A stretch of DNA of 64,000 bases from Stomorhina lunata (Eukaryota; Arthropoda; Insecta; Diptera; Rhiniidae). This document shows positions 25,791 through 36,598 of this stretch, one piece after another (position 1 is the stretch's first letter; each line of letters opens with the position of its first letter). The notes beneath the pieces were generated by a model. That model did no database searches, was not told where the DNA came from, and saw only the letters and a program-made list of their open reading frames with translations. Where the stretch lies: contig OW121743.1 in NCBI GenBank assembly GCA_933228675.1, forward strand, positions 53,693,903-53,757,902. Direction: 5' to 3'. Position numbers and translations under genes: made by a program.

Positions 25791-26759
25791 TCTGACCTCC
25801 TGTGTGTTACAGACATTATAACAAAAATACGTATACGAAAGCATACAAAGTTACTGATCCATAACAAAAGTCATACCCCCCACCCACTAAATGCGTTACA
25901 TAATTTATGAATAGTCCCCATGAGAATTTAGTAAGAATTTTAACATTACGAACTTACTTAGTAAAAATAATCTACTGAAGTCATTCTTTTAATCTTTTCA
26001 ACGATCAAATCCATATTTCACTTAACCGGCTTTTTTAAACATCTCGTTTTCTTCATTTTGATATTTTTACGGAAATAACAACTTCCAAAATTAATCATTC
26101 TCATAGTTAAACGGCCTAATCATTTATATACAAAAATTCAATAATATTTGAATTTTTGCAAATTCAAAAAAAAAAAATATGAATTAATACGTCATTATTA
26201 ATTGTCAACACTTAAAATATAAAACCACTATAACCGCCGATCATGCCAATTATGGTTGGATGTTTATAAAAGATTTTTTTGACAAGTGACGTTTCCTCAA
26301 TGTCAATGTTATTTTTATTTTAAAAGTATTAACTTGTTTTGCTTTTTTGCAAAATATAAAATAATAAAAAAAAACTTAAAATATTGAGAACATTGACTGA
26401 CCATTAATCTAAAGATCTTTTCAATAGCCGTCAAAAATAATTTTGAGTTGAGAAATATTTCAATTATAGAATTTTTTTTAAGACAAGACCAAAAATGGAT
26501 TATTTTATCAACAAATCAGCGATTATTTGTACAAAGCATGTACCATTAGAAGACTCAATTATTTAAGCTAAATGTCAAACTTTATTAACATTTTGACAGC
26601 TACAAATGTTTGAATTTGTTTAACATATGTCAAATGGAAATGAAGTGATTTTTTTTTTTTTAATAAGGCACTTCCTCGTAGCTTTGACAGTGAAAAACGG
26701 TTGAAGCTTCATATGTGAAATTAGTTGTCATTTATGCAGTCATTTTGCAAATGTTTTAA
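25791..26759. other. Spacer at an array polarity switch, no gene seen
   Basis: About 970 bp separating minus-polarity array 5 from plus-polarity array 6. It contains no open frame of note. A few TGACAGT/TTGACA-like words (26,280-26,690) are present without clear meaning. Confidence 0.5.
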
Positions 26760-29700
26760 AGAAAACTTCTGTAGAAAATTTTTTCATAGAAAAATTTCAT
26801 AGAAAAATTTTTATTGAAAATTTTCATACAAAAAATTTTTATAGAAAATTTTTCATATAAAAATTTCTTTAGAAAATTTTTCATATAAAAATTTCTTTAG
26901 AAAATTTTTCATATAAAAATTTTTAGTGAAAATTGTTCCTATAAAAATTTCTTTAGAAAATTTTTCATATAAAAAATTTCTATAGAAAATTTTTCATAAA
27001 AAATTTCTTTAAAAAAATTTTCATTTTTTAATTTCTATAGAAATTTTCATGTAAAAATTTCTTAAGAAATTGTTTCATATAAAAAATTTCTATAGAAAAT
27101 TTTTCATATAAAAAATTTCTATAGAAAATTTTTCATATAAAAAATTTCTATAGAAAATTTTTCATGTAAAAATTTCTATAGAAAATTTTTCATGTAAAAA
27201 TTTCTTTAGAAAATTTTTCTTATAAAAAATTTCTACAGAAATTTTTTCAGATAAAAATGTCTATAAAAAATTTTTCATAGAAAAATTTTTATTTTATTTA
27301 CAAAAAATTTCTATAGAAAATTTTTTATATAAAAATTTCTATAGAAAATTTTTCATATAAAAATTTCTTTAGAAAATCTTTCATGTGAAAAATTTCTATA
27401 GGAAATTTTTTCAGATAAAAATGTCTATAAAAAATTTTTCATAGAAAAATTTTTATTTTATTTACAAAAAATTTCTATAAAAAATTTTTTATATAAAAAT
27501 TTCTATAGAAAATTTTTCATATAAAAATTTCTTTAGAAAATCTTTCATGTGAAAAATTTCTATAGGAAATTTTTCATATAAAAATTTCTATAGAAAATTG
27601 TTCATATAAAAAATTTCTAAAGAAAATTTTTCATATAAAAATTTCTATAGAAAATTTTTCTTAAAAAAATTTCTAGAGAAAATTTTTCTTAGAAAAATTT
27701 CTAGAGAAAATTTTTCTTAGAAAAATTTCTAGAGAAAATTTTTCTTAGAAAAATTTCTAGAGAAAATTTTTCCTAGAAAATTTTTTATAAAAAAATTATT
27801 TATACAAAAAAATTCTTTAGAAAATTTTTCATTTAAAAAATTTGTATAAAAAATTTTTCCTATAAAAATTTCTATAGAAAATTTTTCATATTAAAATTTC
27901 TTTGGAAAATTTTTCATTAAAAAATTTCTTTAGATAATTTTTCATATAAAAAATTTCTATAGAAAATTTTTCTTATACAAATTTCTTTAGAAAAATTTTC
28001 TTATAAATATTTCTATAGAAAATTTTTCTTAGAAAAATTTAAAAAAGTTTTCATAAACAAATTTTTTTAGAAAATTTTTTATAGAAAAATTTTTACTGAA
28101 AATTTTCATACAAAAACTTTCGATAGAAAATTTTTCACATTATAATTTCTTTAGAAAATTTTTCATATAAAAAATTTCTATAGAAAATTTTTTATATAAA
28201 AATGTCTATAAAAATTTTTTCATAGAAAAATTTTTATTGAACATTTTCGTACAAAAAATTTCTATACAAAATTTTTCATATAAAAATTTGTTTAGAAAAT
28301 TTTTTATATAAAAATTTCTAGAGAAAATTTTTCCTATAAAAATTTCTATAGAAAATTTTTCTTAGAAAAATTTCTATACAAAATTTTTTCTATAAAAATT
28401 TCTATAGAAAATTTTTCATATAAAAATTTCTTTAAAAAATTTTTGATGCAAAAATTTTTATTAAAAATTTTCATACAAAAAATTTCTGTAGAAAATTTTT
28501 TATATAAAAATGTCTATAAAAATTTGTTCATAGAAAAATTTTTATTGAACATTTTCATACAAAAAATTTCTATACAAAATTTTTCATATAAAAATTTCTT
28601 TAGATAATTTTTCATATAAAAATTTCTAGAGAAAATTTTTACTATAAAAATTTCTATAGAAAATTTTTCTTAGAAAAATTTCTAGAGAAAATTTTTTCTA
28701 TAAAAATTTTTATGGAAAATTTTTCATATAAAAATTTCTTTAAAAAATTTTTGATAAAAAAATTGTTATTCAAAATTTTCATGCAAAAAATTTCCATAGA
28801 AAATTTTTATATAAAAATTTCTTTAAAAAATGTTTCATATAAAAAATTTCTATAGAAAATTTTTTATATAAAAATTTTTTTAGAAAAATTTTCATACAAA
28901 AAATTTCTATAAAAAAATTTTTCATATAAAAATTTCTTAAGAAAATTTTTTATTTAAAACATTTCTATAGAAAATTTTTCATATAGAAAATTTTTTTAAA
29001 AAATTGTTCATATAAAAAATTTCGATAGAAAATTTTTCATATAAAAATTTCTTTGGAAAAATTTTCTCAGAAAAATTTCTATAGAAAATTTTTTGTTTAA
29101 AAAATATCTAAAAACTTTTTATTTAAAAAGTTTCTACAGACAAGTTTTCATATAAAAAATTTCTGTAGGAAATTTTTAATATAAAAATTTCTAGAGAAAA
29201 TTTTTCTTATAAAAATTTTTAGAGAAAATTTTTCCAATAAAAATTTCTACAGAAAATTTTTCCTATAAACATTTTTATAAAAAATTATTTAATAAATAAT
29301 TTTAATATTTATACAAAAAATTCTTTAGAAAATTTTTCACAGTAAAATTTCTATAGAAAATTATTTATACAAAAAATTCTTTAGAAAAATTTTAATTTAA
29401 AAAATTAGAATAGAAAATTTTTTCATTTAAAAAATTAGTATAGAAAATTTTTTTATGTAAAAAATTTCTATAAAAAAATTTTCTTATACAAATTTTTCAT
29501 AGAATAATTTCTATAGAAAATTTTCATATAAAAGTTTCTTAAGAAAATTTTTCATACAAAAAATTTCTATAGAAAATTTTTTGTTTAAAAAATATCTAAA
29601 AACGTTTTATTTAAAAAGTTTCTACAGACAAGTTTTCATATAAAAAATTTCTATAGGAAATTTTTAATATAAAAATTTCTAGAGAAAATTTTTCTTATAA

Positions 29701-30242
29701 AAATTTTTAGAGAAAATTTTTCCAATAAAAATTTCTACAGAAAATTTTTCCTATAAAAATTTTTATAAAAAATTATTTAATAAATAATTTTAATATTTAT
29801 ACAAAAAATTCTTTAGAAAAATTTTCATAGTAAAATTTCTATAGAAAATTATTTATACAAAAAATTCTTTAGAAAAATTTTCATTTAAAAAATTAGTATA
29901 TAAAATTTTTTCATTTAAAAAATTAGTATAGAAAATTTTTTTATGTAAAAAATTTCTATAAAAAATTTTTCTTATACAAATTTTTCATAGAATAATTTCT
30001 ATAGAAAATTTTCATAAAAAAAATTTCTATAGAAAATTTTCATATAAAAGTTTCTTAAGAAAATTTTTCATACAAAAAATTTCTATAGAAAATTTTTCAT
30101 ATAAAAATTTCTATAAAATAATAGAAAAAAATTTTTATATGAAAAATTTTCTATAAAATTTTTTGTATGTAAAATTTTCTATAACATTTTTTGTATGTAA
30201 AGTTTTCTATAAAAATTTTTATATGAAAAATTTCTATGGAAA
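26760..30242 (+). repeat. Palindromic-core array 6, plus polarity
   Basis: The monomer AAAAATTTCTATAG, A4, T5, CATAT is the reverse complement of the array 4/5 monomer, so arrays 5 and 6 are inverted about the 25.8-26.8 kb spacer. Local duplications are visible: a 164-bp period (27,248 to 27,412) and a period of about 487 bp (29,094-29,480 repeated at 29,581-29,970). The last 110 bp (30,130-30,242) flips back to minus polarity. Confidence 0.88.
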
Positions 30243-30622
30243 ATTATACCGAGTGACTATTTCTTGTTTCCAAAATTGAAGAAATAATTCTATGAAAGAC
30301 TATTTAAGTCTATAAAGCCAAAATAAGTTTAAGTTGAAGTATAACTTAACTTTTCGTATAAAAATCTGCGTTTTATAAAAAAAACACCGATTTGTTAACC
30401 TGCCCTCGTATTATTCTTCTTCTGTAGTCCTTGGCTCCCAGTGGAGCATAGGCCCCTCGTATTATAAACCTTCTAAGACTTCCCCTTGCAACTTATCAAT
30501 AGGAGAGTTTCAAATGTGATATATAACATTTGAAATTTTCCCGAGTTTGGTCTAGAAATTTTGAACTGTTGGCCAATCTTTGTACTAAATGATATATCTA
30601 ATATGTGCCTATTCAATTTATC
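30243..30622. other. Upstream flank of the phospholipase gene
   Basis: Non-array sequence between array 6 and the phospholipase gene. It contains the 39-bp insertion listed separately and a pyrimidine-rich stretch leading to the splice acceptor. No core promoter was identified. Confidence 0.5.
30403..30465 (-). mobile_element. 39-bp insertion flanked by a 12-bp target duplication (LINE 3'-end stub?)
   Basis: The 12-bp word CCCTCGTATTAT occurs at 30,403-30,414 and 30,454-30,465, bracketing a 39-bp, GC-richer insert (30,415-30,453). On the minus strand the insert ends in AGAAGAAGA, like the simple-repeat tail of a non-LTR retrotransposon. This suggests an insertion truncated almost to its tail. 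The family is not identified. Confidence 0.5.
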
Positions 30623-30630
30623 TTTTTAGC
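30623..30630 (+). promoter_or_regulatory. Candidate splice acceptor just upstream of the phospholipase ATG
   Basis: A pyrimidine tract ending TTTATCTTTTTAG is followed one base later by the ATG at 30,631. If used, the 5' UTR starts in an exon further upstream and its intron would include array sequence. Confidence 0.45.
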
Positions 30631-31818
30631 ATGTCTCTAAAGCTCTTCATATTAGTGCTCACGGTGGCACTATTTGTAACGATGCCCATAAAATCGGTAA
30701 GCAGTTCAGCGGTACTAATATCGGATATGACCATGTCGGTAATGGTGGAGTTGTCATCACGTTATCCATTCTGTAAGATGCATACAGATCGGTAGGTATA
30801 CCTACTACCTCGTTAAGACACCTATAACTATTATACTAAAAATTTTTATAAACTTTACAGAGGAGATATCCAACGCATGCTCTTACAATCTGACCCCAGG
30901 CGCATACGTCAGGTACCCCGAGAATCGGTTATGGAATTGGAGGGTGTTTGCTTGAGTGCTGGTTCGCATGGCACTGAATTCAGGGGAGGTTTAGGTTTTA
31001 TATATCCCGGCACCAAATGGTGTGGACCTGGTACAGCTGCGGCAGATTATAATGATTTGGGTTTCCATGCTGATGAGGATCGTTGCTGTCGCGAGCATGA
31101 TAACTGTCCGAATGTCTTGAATGTGGGTGAATGCAGGAGAGGTCTGTGCAATACGGGAACATTTACACGGTCTCATTGTGATTGTGATGCTCGCTTGAGG
31201 AGATGCTTGCAGTCGTTGAATACGGGTAAGCTTTTAATATTATGTATATATATTTTTTATTTATAAATCAAACCTGTTTTTTATTATTCCCTAGAAACCG
31301 CCAATACCTTGGGCGCCATATTCTACAACGTTGTCCAGGTTACTTGCTTCCAGGAGCGCAGTCCCTGCTCGGCCCATCAAAGGTTTGAGAATTTCTTTTA
31401 CAGAGCCAATCAATGTGATCTAGAGTTTCGTCCATCCGATCTATTTGTACCACCCAGTGCCGGCAATCTTATACAAAAGATCTTATCTCAACCCTATGGT
31501 TTGGTAAACCAATACTTTTCGCCCAATAACTATTTAAATGGCCGTTCTTTTGCCGACACTAATCCCTTTTCCAATGTTAAACGTCGTGTGGGTGTCAAAC
31601 TGGCCTCGGTGGGCTTGGCTGCCCGTAATATTTTCCGTGAAATAGTCCAAAGTCCTCGGAATGTTTGGAATACTTTAAATTCTCCCGTTAGTCGTAATGT
31701 TCCGACGAATTCAAATTATTATAGTCGCAATAATGCGCCGCAAAGATATCAATATTCCCGACCTTCCGGTTATGGTTATCAATATAGATCGCCCAATAAT
31801 TTTTGGCATTATTATTGA
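30631..31818 (+). CDS. Group III secretory phospholipase A2
   Basis: Three exons (30,631-30,791; 30,861-31,225; 31,295-31,818) join in frame through GTAGGT..ACAG and GTAAGC..CTAG introns of 69 bp each. The predicted protein has 349 residues. A hydrophobic signal peptide occupies about residues 1-24. The calcium loop YPGTKWCGPG lies near 102-111. The active-site pair is His133-Asp134 in CCREHDNCP. A CDCD cluster near 160-163 completes the bee-venom-type (group III) fold. The enzyme should be secreted and hydrolyse the sn-2 ester of phospholipids in a calcium-dependent way. Residues about 200-349 form an extra C-terminal region rich in Tyr, Asn and Ser, with no domain I recognise. The ATG is chosen because it begins the signal peptide. 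The gene stands isolated between repeat arrays. Orthology to a particular Drosophila gene is not resolved. Confidence 0.88.
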
Positions 31819-32690
31819 GTGAAATGTCGCTTGAATTAAGACTGAAATTTTAGTTAAATTAATTGAAATTTTCCATTAGTTTTAGTATCGCATTTTAGTC
31901 ATTATTAGTTTGAAGAAAAGTTTTGGAAAGAGTTGGCCAGTTATTAGATATATTTGTACTATATATTCACGATTTCAGGTTTAAAGTTAAACTACTTTGA
32001 ATTTTTATTAAAAACTGTAGTATAACTGACGGATTCATTATAGCCCACCCAGCCCAAACGGCTGAAACTAGAGAGTTACCAGTGGATACCTTTTCCGATA
32101 TATAAATTCACTAAGGAATGATGAGGGGAATTTTTAGATAGAAAAGACGTTATATCACCGAAACTAAAAGGGAAAAGGTATCAAAGATTTTTTTTTAAAT
32201 GTTGGAAATTTTCGGAGATAAGACAAAAATTGGTTACGTTATATCTCCGAAACTAGAAGAGAGAAAGTATCAAAGATGTTTTCGGTACATTTTCGATTAA
32301 GGGGTCAAAAATCGAATATGGTATATCTGATAAACTAGAAGAGTTTGAGATTTTAAACTTTTTGCAAGTAATTTTTAACTTTACCTCCTTATTTAAGATT
32401 GTATTGTCACTAAGTGATTCATTACAGCCCTATATATAGATCCACTAAGGGAAGACGAGATAATTTTTGAAAATTTATAAACTTGAGATCAACAAAATTT
32501 GAAAATTCTGGCAACCTCTTTACCAAAACATTTGCATTATATCATTAATTTCCAAAATTGTTATAAATTTTTGTTATAAAATAATTGCCATACCATTTCT
32601 TAGTTTTAGCATTAATTTTAAGTTTCCAGTATTTTAAGTTCAATCCCAGTATTTTAAATATAATTTGAAAAATAAAAAAAATTTAAAAAA
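31819..32690. other. 3' flank of the phospholipase gene with diverged short repeats
   Basis: A motif reading GTTATATCTCCGAAACTAGA or close variants recurs near 32,149, 32,238 and 32,319. A second motif pair (GATTCATTA, then AGCCC, then CACTAAGG) occurs near 32,030-32,120 and 32,415-32,455. These look like remnants of an old interspersed repeat. No clear poly(A) signal could be assigned to the phospholipase gene. Confidence 0.5.
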
Positions 32691-34671
32691 TCTTAATTTT
32701 TATTTTAATGTTTTATTCTTTGTTTTATTTGTAATTTGAACATTTTATTTGAACTCAAAATTTTTTATTTAATTTTTATAAAATTTTTAAATTTTGAAAT
32801 ATAAATTTTTTAAAATTCTGAAATTAAAATTTAAAAAAAAATTCTAAAATTTTGAAAACTTAATTTTTATAGAATTCTAAAATTTTAATTTTTATAACAC
32901 TCTGGAACTTTAATTTTTTCTATTTAAATTTTTATAAAATTCTAAAATTTTAATTTTTATAAAAATTCTGAAATTTTAATTTTTATAAAAATTCTAAAAT
33001 TTGTTCTAAAATTTTATTTTTTATAAAATTCTGCAACTTTAATTATATAAAAATTTTAAATTTATATTTTTATAAAATTCTGAAATATTATAAAATTTCT
33101 GAAAGTTTAATTTTTATAAAATTCTAATTTTAATCAATTTTGAAATTTTAATTAAAAAAAAACTGTAATTTTTGTTTTTATAAAAATTCTAAAATTTTAA
33201 TTTTTATAAAATTTAAAATTTTTATTTTTATAAAATTTAAAATTTTTATTTTTATAAAATTTAAAATTTTTATTTTTATAAAATTCAGAAATTTGAATTT
33301 TTATTAAAATTCTGAAATTTATATTTTTATAAAATTTTAAAATTTTAATTTTTAGAATAATTCTGAAATTTTAATTTAAGAAAAAATCTGAAATTTAAAT
33401 TTTTATAAAATTCAGAAATTTATTTTTTATAAAAATTTTAAATTTTTATAAAAATTCTGAAATTTTAATTTTTAAAAAATTCTAAAATTTTAATTTTTAT
33501 AAAATTCTGAAATTTTATTTTATAAAATTCTGAAATTTTATTTTATAAAATTCTGAAATTTTAATTTTTATAAAATTTTTAAATTTTTAATTTTATAAAT
33601 ATTTTACCTTTGAATTTTTATAAAATTCTGAGATTTTAGTTTTTATAAAAATTCTAAAATTTTTATTTTTATAAAAATCAAAAATTTTATTTTTATAAAA
33701 ATTCTGAAATTTGTATTTTTATAAAAGTTCTGAACTTTTAATTTGAAAAAAATATGAAATTTTAATTTTTATAAAATTCTGAAATTTAATTTCAAATTTT
33801 TAAATTTATAAAAGCTTTGAAATTTTAATTTTTATAAATTCTAAAATTTTAATTTTTTATAAAAATCTGAAATTTTAATTTTTATAAAATTCTGAAATTT
33901 TAATTTTTATTAAAATTCTGAAATTTTTTAATTTTATAAAATTCTGAAATTTAAATTTTTATAAAATTCTGAAATTTTAAATTTTATAAAATTTTGAAAT
34001 TTTTATTTTTCTAGAAATTCAAAAATTTTTATTTTTATAAAATTCTGGAATTTTAATTTTTATGAGATTTAAAATTTTTTTTTTATAAAATTTTTATAAA
34101 AATTTTGAAATTTTAATTCTTAAAAAAACATTTGAAATTTTAATTTAAAAAAAATCTATAATTTTTATTTTTATAAATTTCTAAAATTTTAATTTTTATA
34201 AGAATTCTGAAATTTTCATTTTGGCAAAATTCTGAAACTTAAATTTATATAAAAAATAATGAAATATTTATTTTTATAAAAATTTTGAAATTCGTCAACT
34301 TTTCTATAGAAAAGAAAAGAATAGAAATTTTTTTATAAAATTCTGAAAGTTAAATTTTTATAAAATATTAAAATTTAAATTTTTCAAAGTTCTGAAATTT
34401 TAATTTTTATAAAAATTCCGAATTAAATTTTTTTTAAATTCCAAAATTTTAATTTCTATAAAATTCTAAAATTTCATTTTATAAAATTCTGAAATTTTAA
34501 TTTTTATAAAATTCTGAAATTTTAATTTTTATAAAATTCTGAAATTTTAATTTTTGAAAAAATTCCAAAACATTAATATTTATAAAAATTCTGAAATTTA
34601 AATTCCGAATATTTTGAATTTTTATAAAATTCTGAAATTTTTATAAAAATTCTATAATTTTAGTATTAATT
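32690..34671. repeat. Degenerate AT-rich array (about 25-bp monomer)
   Basis: About 2 kb of diverged units of the type TTTTATAAAATTCTGAAATT. It lacks the CTATAG palindrome except near 34,305. It is distinct in monomer from the arrays at 1-30 kb. Confidence 0.8.
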
Positions 34672-35190
34672 AAAAGTTAATGATAGGAAGACATTTATAC
34701 AGAAAAGTTGACGATAGGAAGACTTTTCTATAGAAAAGTTGACGATAGGAAGACTTTTCTATAGAAAAGTTGACGATAGGAAGACTTTTCTATAGAAAAG
34801 TTGACGATAGGAAGACTTTTCTATAGAAAAGTTGACGATAGGAAGACTTTTCTATAGAAAAGTTGACGATAGGAAGACTTTTCTATAGAAAAGTTGACGA
34901 TAGGAAGACTTTTCTATAGAAAAGTTGACGATAGGAAGACTTTTCTATAGAAAAGTTGACGATAGGAAGACTTTTCTATAGAAAAGTTGACGATAGGAAG
35001 ACTTTTCTATAGAAAAGTTGACGATAGGAAGACTTTTCTATAGAAAAGTTGACGATAGGTAGACTTTTCTATAGAAAAGTTGACGATAGGAAGACTTTTC
35101 TATAGAAAAGTTGACGATTGGAAGACTTTTCTATAGAAAAGTTGACGATAGGAAGACCTTACTATAGAAAAGTTGACGATAGGAAGACTT
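34672..35190 (+). repeat. 31-bp minisatellite, about 16 copies
   Basis: An exact 31-bp period with unit GACGATAGGAAGACTTTTC, then TATAGAAAAGTT. Copies are nearly identical apart from single changes near 35,060, 35,117 and 35,158. The unit combines the array palindrome (TTTTCTATAGAAAA) with the GATAGGAAGA word seen in the cap blocks at 12.4 and 15.0 kb. It is not a CRISPR array: there are no unique spacers. Confidence 0.95.
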
Positions 35191-35529
35191 TAATTATTAA
35201 TATTTTAATTATTATTAATATTTTTATATTTATTTTTGTAAAATTTTCAAAATTTTACTTTTTTTAATTTATAGATAAATTACAAAACAAATTTTTTTTG
35301 TAAAAATTTCAAAGTTTTTTATACAAAAAATAACTAAATTATCAGTTTATTTTTATTATATAAATTGAAAATTTCAGAATGTTCCACATTTTTTTAATAT
35401 TCCCCAAGTTTTTATGATTTTTGAATCCCATAATTTTTGTAAGTTTTTTTTTCCACTTTAGAATTTGTTTATTTCAGTAAAATTTTTCATGTCTTCTATT
35501 TACAAAATTTTTAATTATCACTTTTCCAG
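35191..35529. other. AT-rich DNA ending in a candidate splice acceptor
   Basis: AT-rich sequence without monomers. It ends in a pyrimidine tract and AG (TATCACTTTTCCAG, 35,516-35,529) bordering the candidate exon. Confidence 0.5.
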
Positions 35530-35626
35530 AGCTGGCTACAATCAAACCGAACAAGATGAAATCTGCGCTCAATGGCAATATCAACCTTCTGAGAAATATG
35601 TACCCAGTGCACCCGGTCGTACTTAA
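35530..35626 (+). CDS. Candidate 3'-terminal coding exon of an unidentified gene
   Basis: After the acceptor TTTTCCAG the sequence changes abruptly to balanced base composition. It stays open for 32 codons in the frame AGYNQTEQDEICAQWQYQPS..., ending in TAA at 35,624-35,626. AATAAA follows at 35,758. The peptide is charged and unlike the F/K/I strings produced by repeats. A second frame in the same exon is also open, to a TGA near 35,686, so the frame choice is a preference based on codon composition. The exon could be an alternative last exon of the phospholipase gene or the end of a gene whose other exons I cannot see. I do not recognise the product. Confidence 0.45.
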
Positions 35627-35757
35627 ATTTTGCTGCAGAAACCTGTCATCCGCTTCTACGACTACTATGAACAATCTTAATCAATTTTGAACCCATCAAT
35701 TAACGAAACGTATCAAAATTTTCGAAAACAACGAAGAAAGTACTTATCATATAATTA

Positions 35758-35763
35758 AATAAA
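35758..35763 (+). terminator. AATAAA polyadenylation signal
   Basis: A canonical AATAAA lies 131 bp after the stop codon of the candidate terminal exon, in otherwise non-repetitive DNA. This supports a transcript end here. Confidence 0.45.
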
Positions 35764-35980
35764 ACTTATAATTGTTATTAAATTATTAAACATATATTAT
35801 AATTTATAAGAGTTAAACCAAACATATTTAAACAAGTAGTGATATTTTAAACCAAAACAATTTTATCCAAAGTTTCAATAATCAATCAATTCCTGGAACA
35901 AAAGTGATATGAAACACCTGGTAATGAAACGTAACCCGTCTAATGACCTCAAGTAAATTGTTAAAGCTATATTTAAATAC

Positions 35981-36020
35981 TACATACATACATACATACA
36001 TACATACATACATACATACA

Positions 36021-36050
<30 letters not shown>
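35981..36050. repeat. (TACA)n microsatellite
   Basis: About 17 uninterrupted copies of the tetranucleotide TACA, followed by a short TATA-rich tail. Confidence 0.97.
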
Positions 36051-36055
<5 letters not shown>

Positions 36056-36059
36056 GTAT

Positions 36060-36598
36060 ATCTATTAAAGTAGTTTGTAGATTTGTTGAACTATTTAAAA
36101 TGTTAAATATTTACAAGAATAAAGGAAATCGGAAAAAAATCCAATTTAAATATTTTATTTAATAAACGAAAAAAAGCAAAGAATTTTGCATGGAAAACTG
36201 AAATTATAAGCTAGTATAGCTATATTTTTCGTTTATGAATTAGGACTTATATTTTGAAGTTTTAATCGAATAACCGGGTAAAAGTCTTTGCTTACAATCA
36301 TTCACTATTGCCTGGGAGATTGTGGTTTCATGACAATTTTAAAACACGTTATTAGAAGGTTTGTGTATTAGCTAAGTGTTTATTAAAATGAGATTCTACT
36401 AAAGAGGGCGCTAACATTATATACGTTATTAAATAAATATATAACGCCAATGTGGTAATGCAGTACTTAATGGTAGTATGGTTGTAGCAACGTATTGCCG
36501 AGAAGAAATTTTATAACATTTATTATTCTGAGATATTTTTTTAAATGCATAGATTTTAATAATATAAGATATTATAAGCAATTTTAATATAATTTTTT
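36060..36598. other. Intergenic, no gene seen
   Basis: About 540 bp of AT-rich DNA between the microsatellite and the interspersed repeat. Nothing is recognised. Confidence 0.5.

Noticed and set aside
30991..31176. Minus-strand frame of 61 codons over phospholipase exon 2
   Set aside because: A shadow. The plus strand carries the catalytic motifs and correct splice sites.
34672..35190. Regular 31-bp periodicity resembling a CRISPR array
   Set aside because: The whole unit repeats without unique spacers, the genome is eukaryotic, and no cas genes are present. It is a minisatellite.
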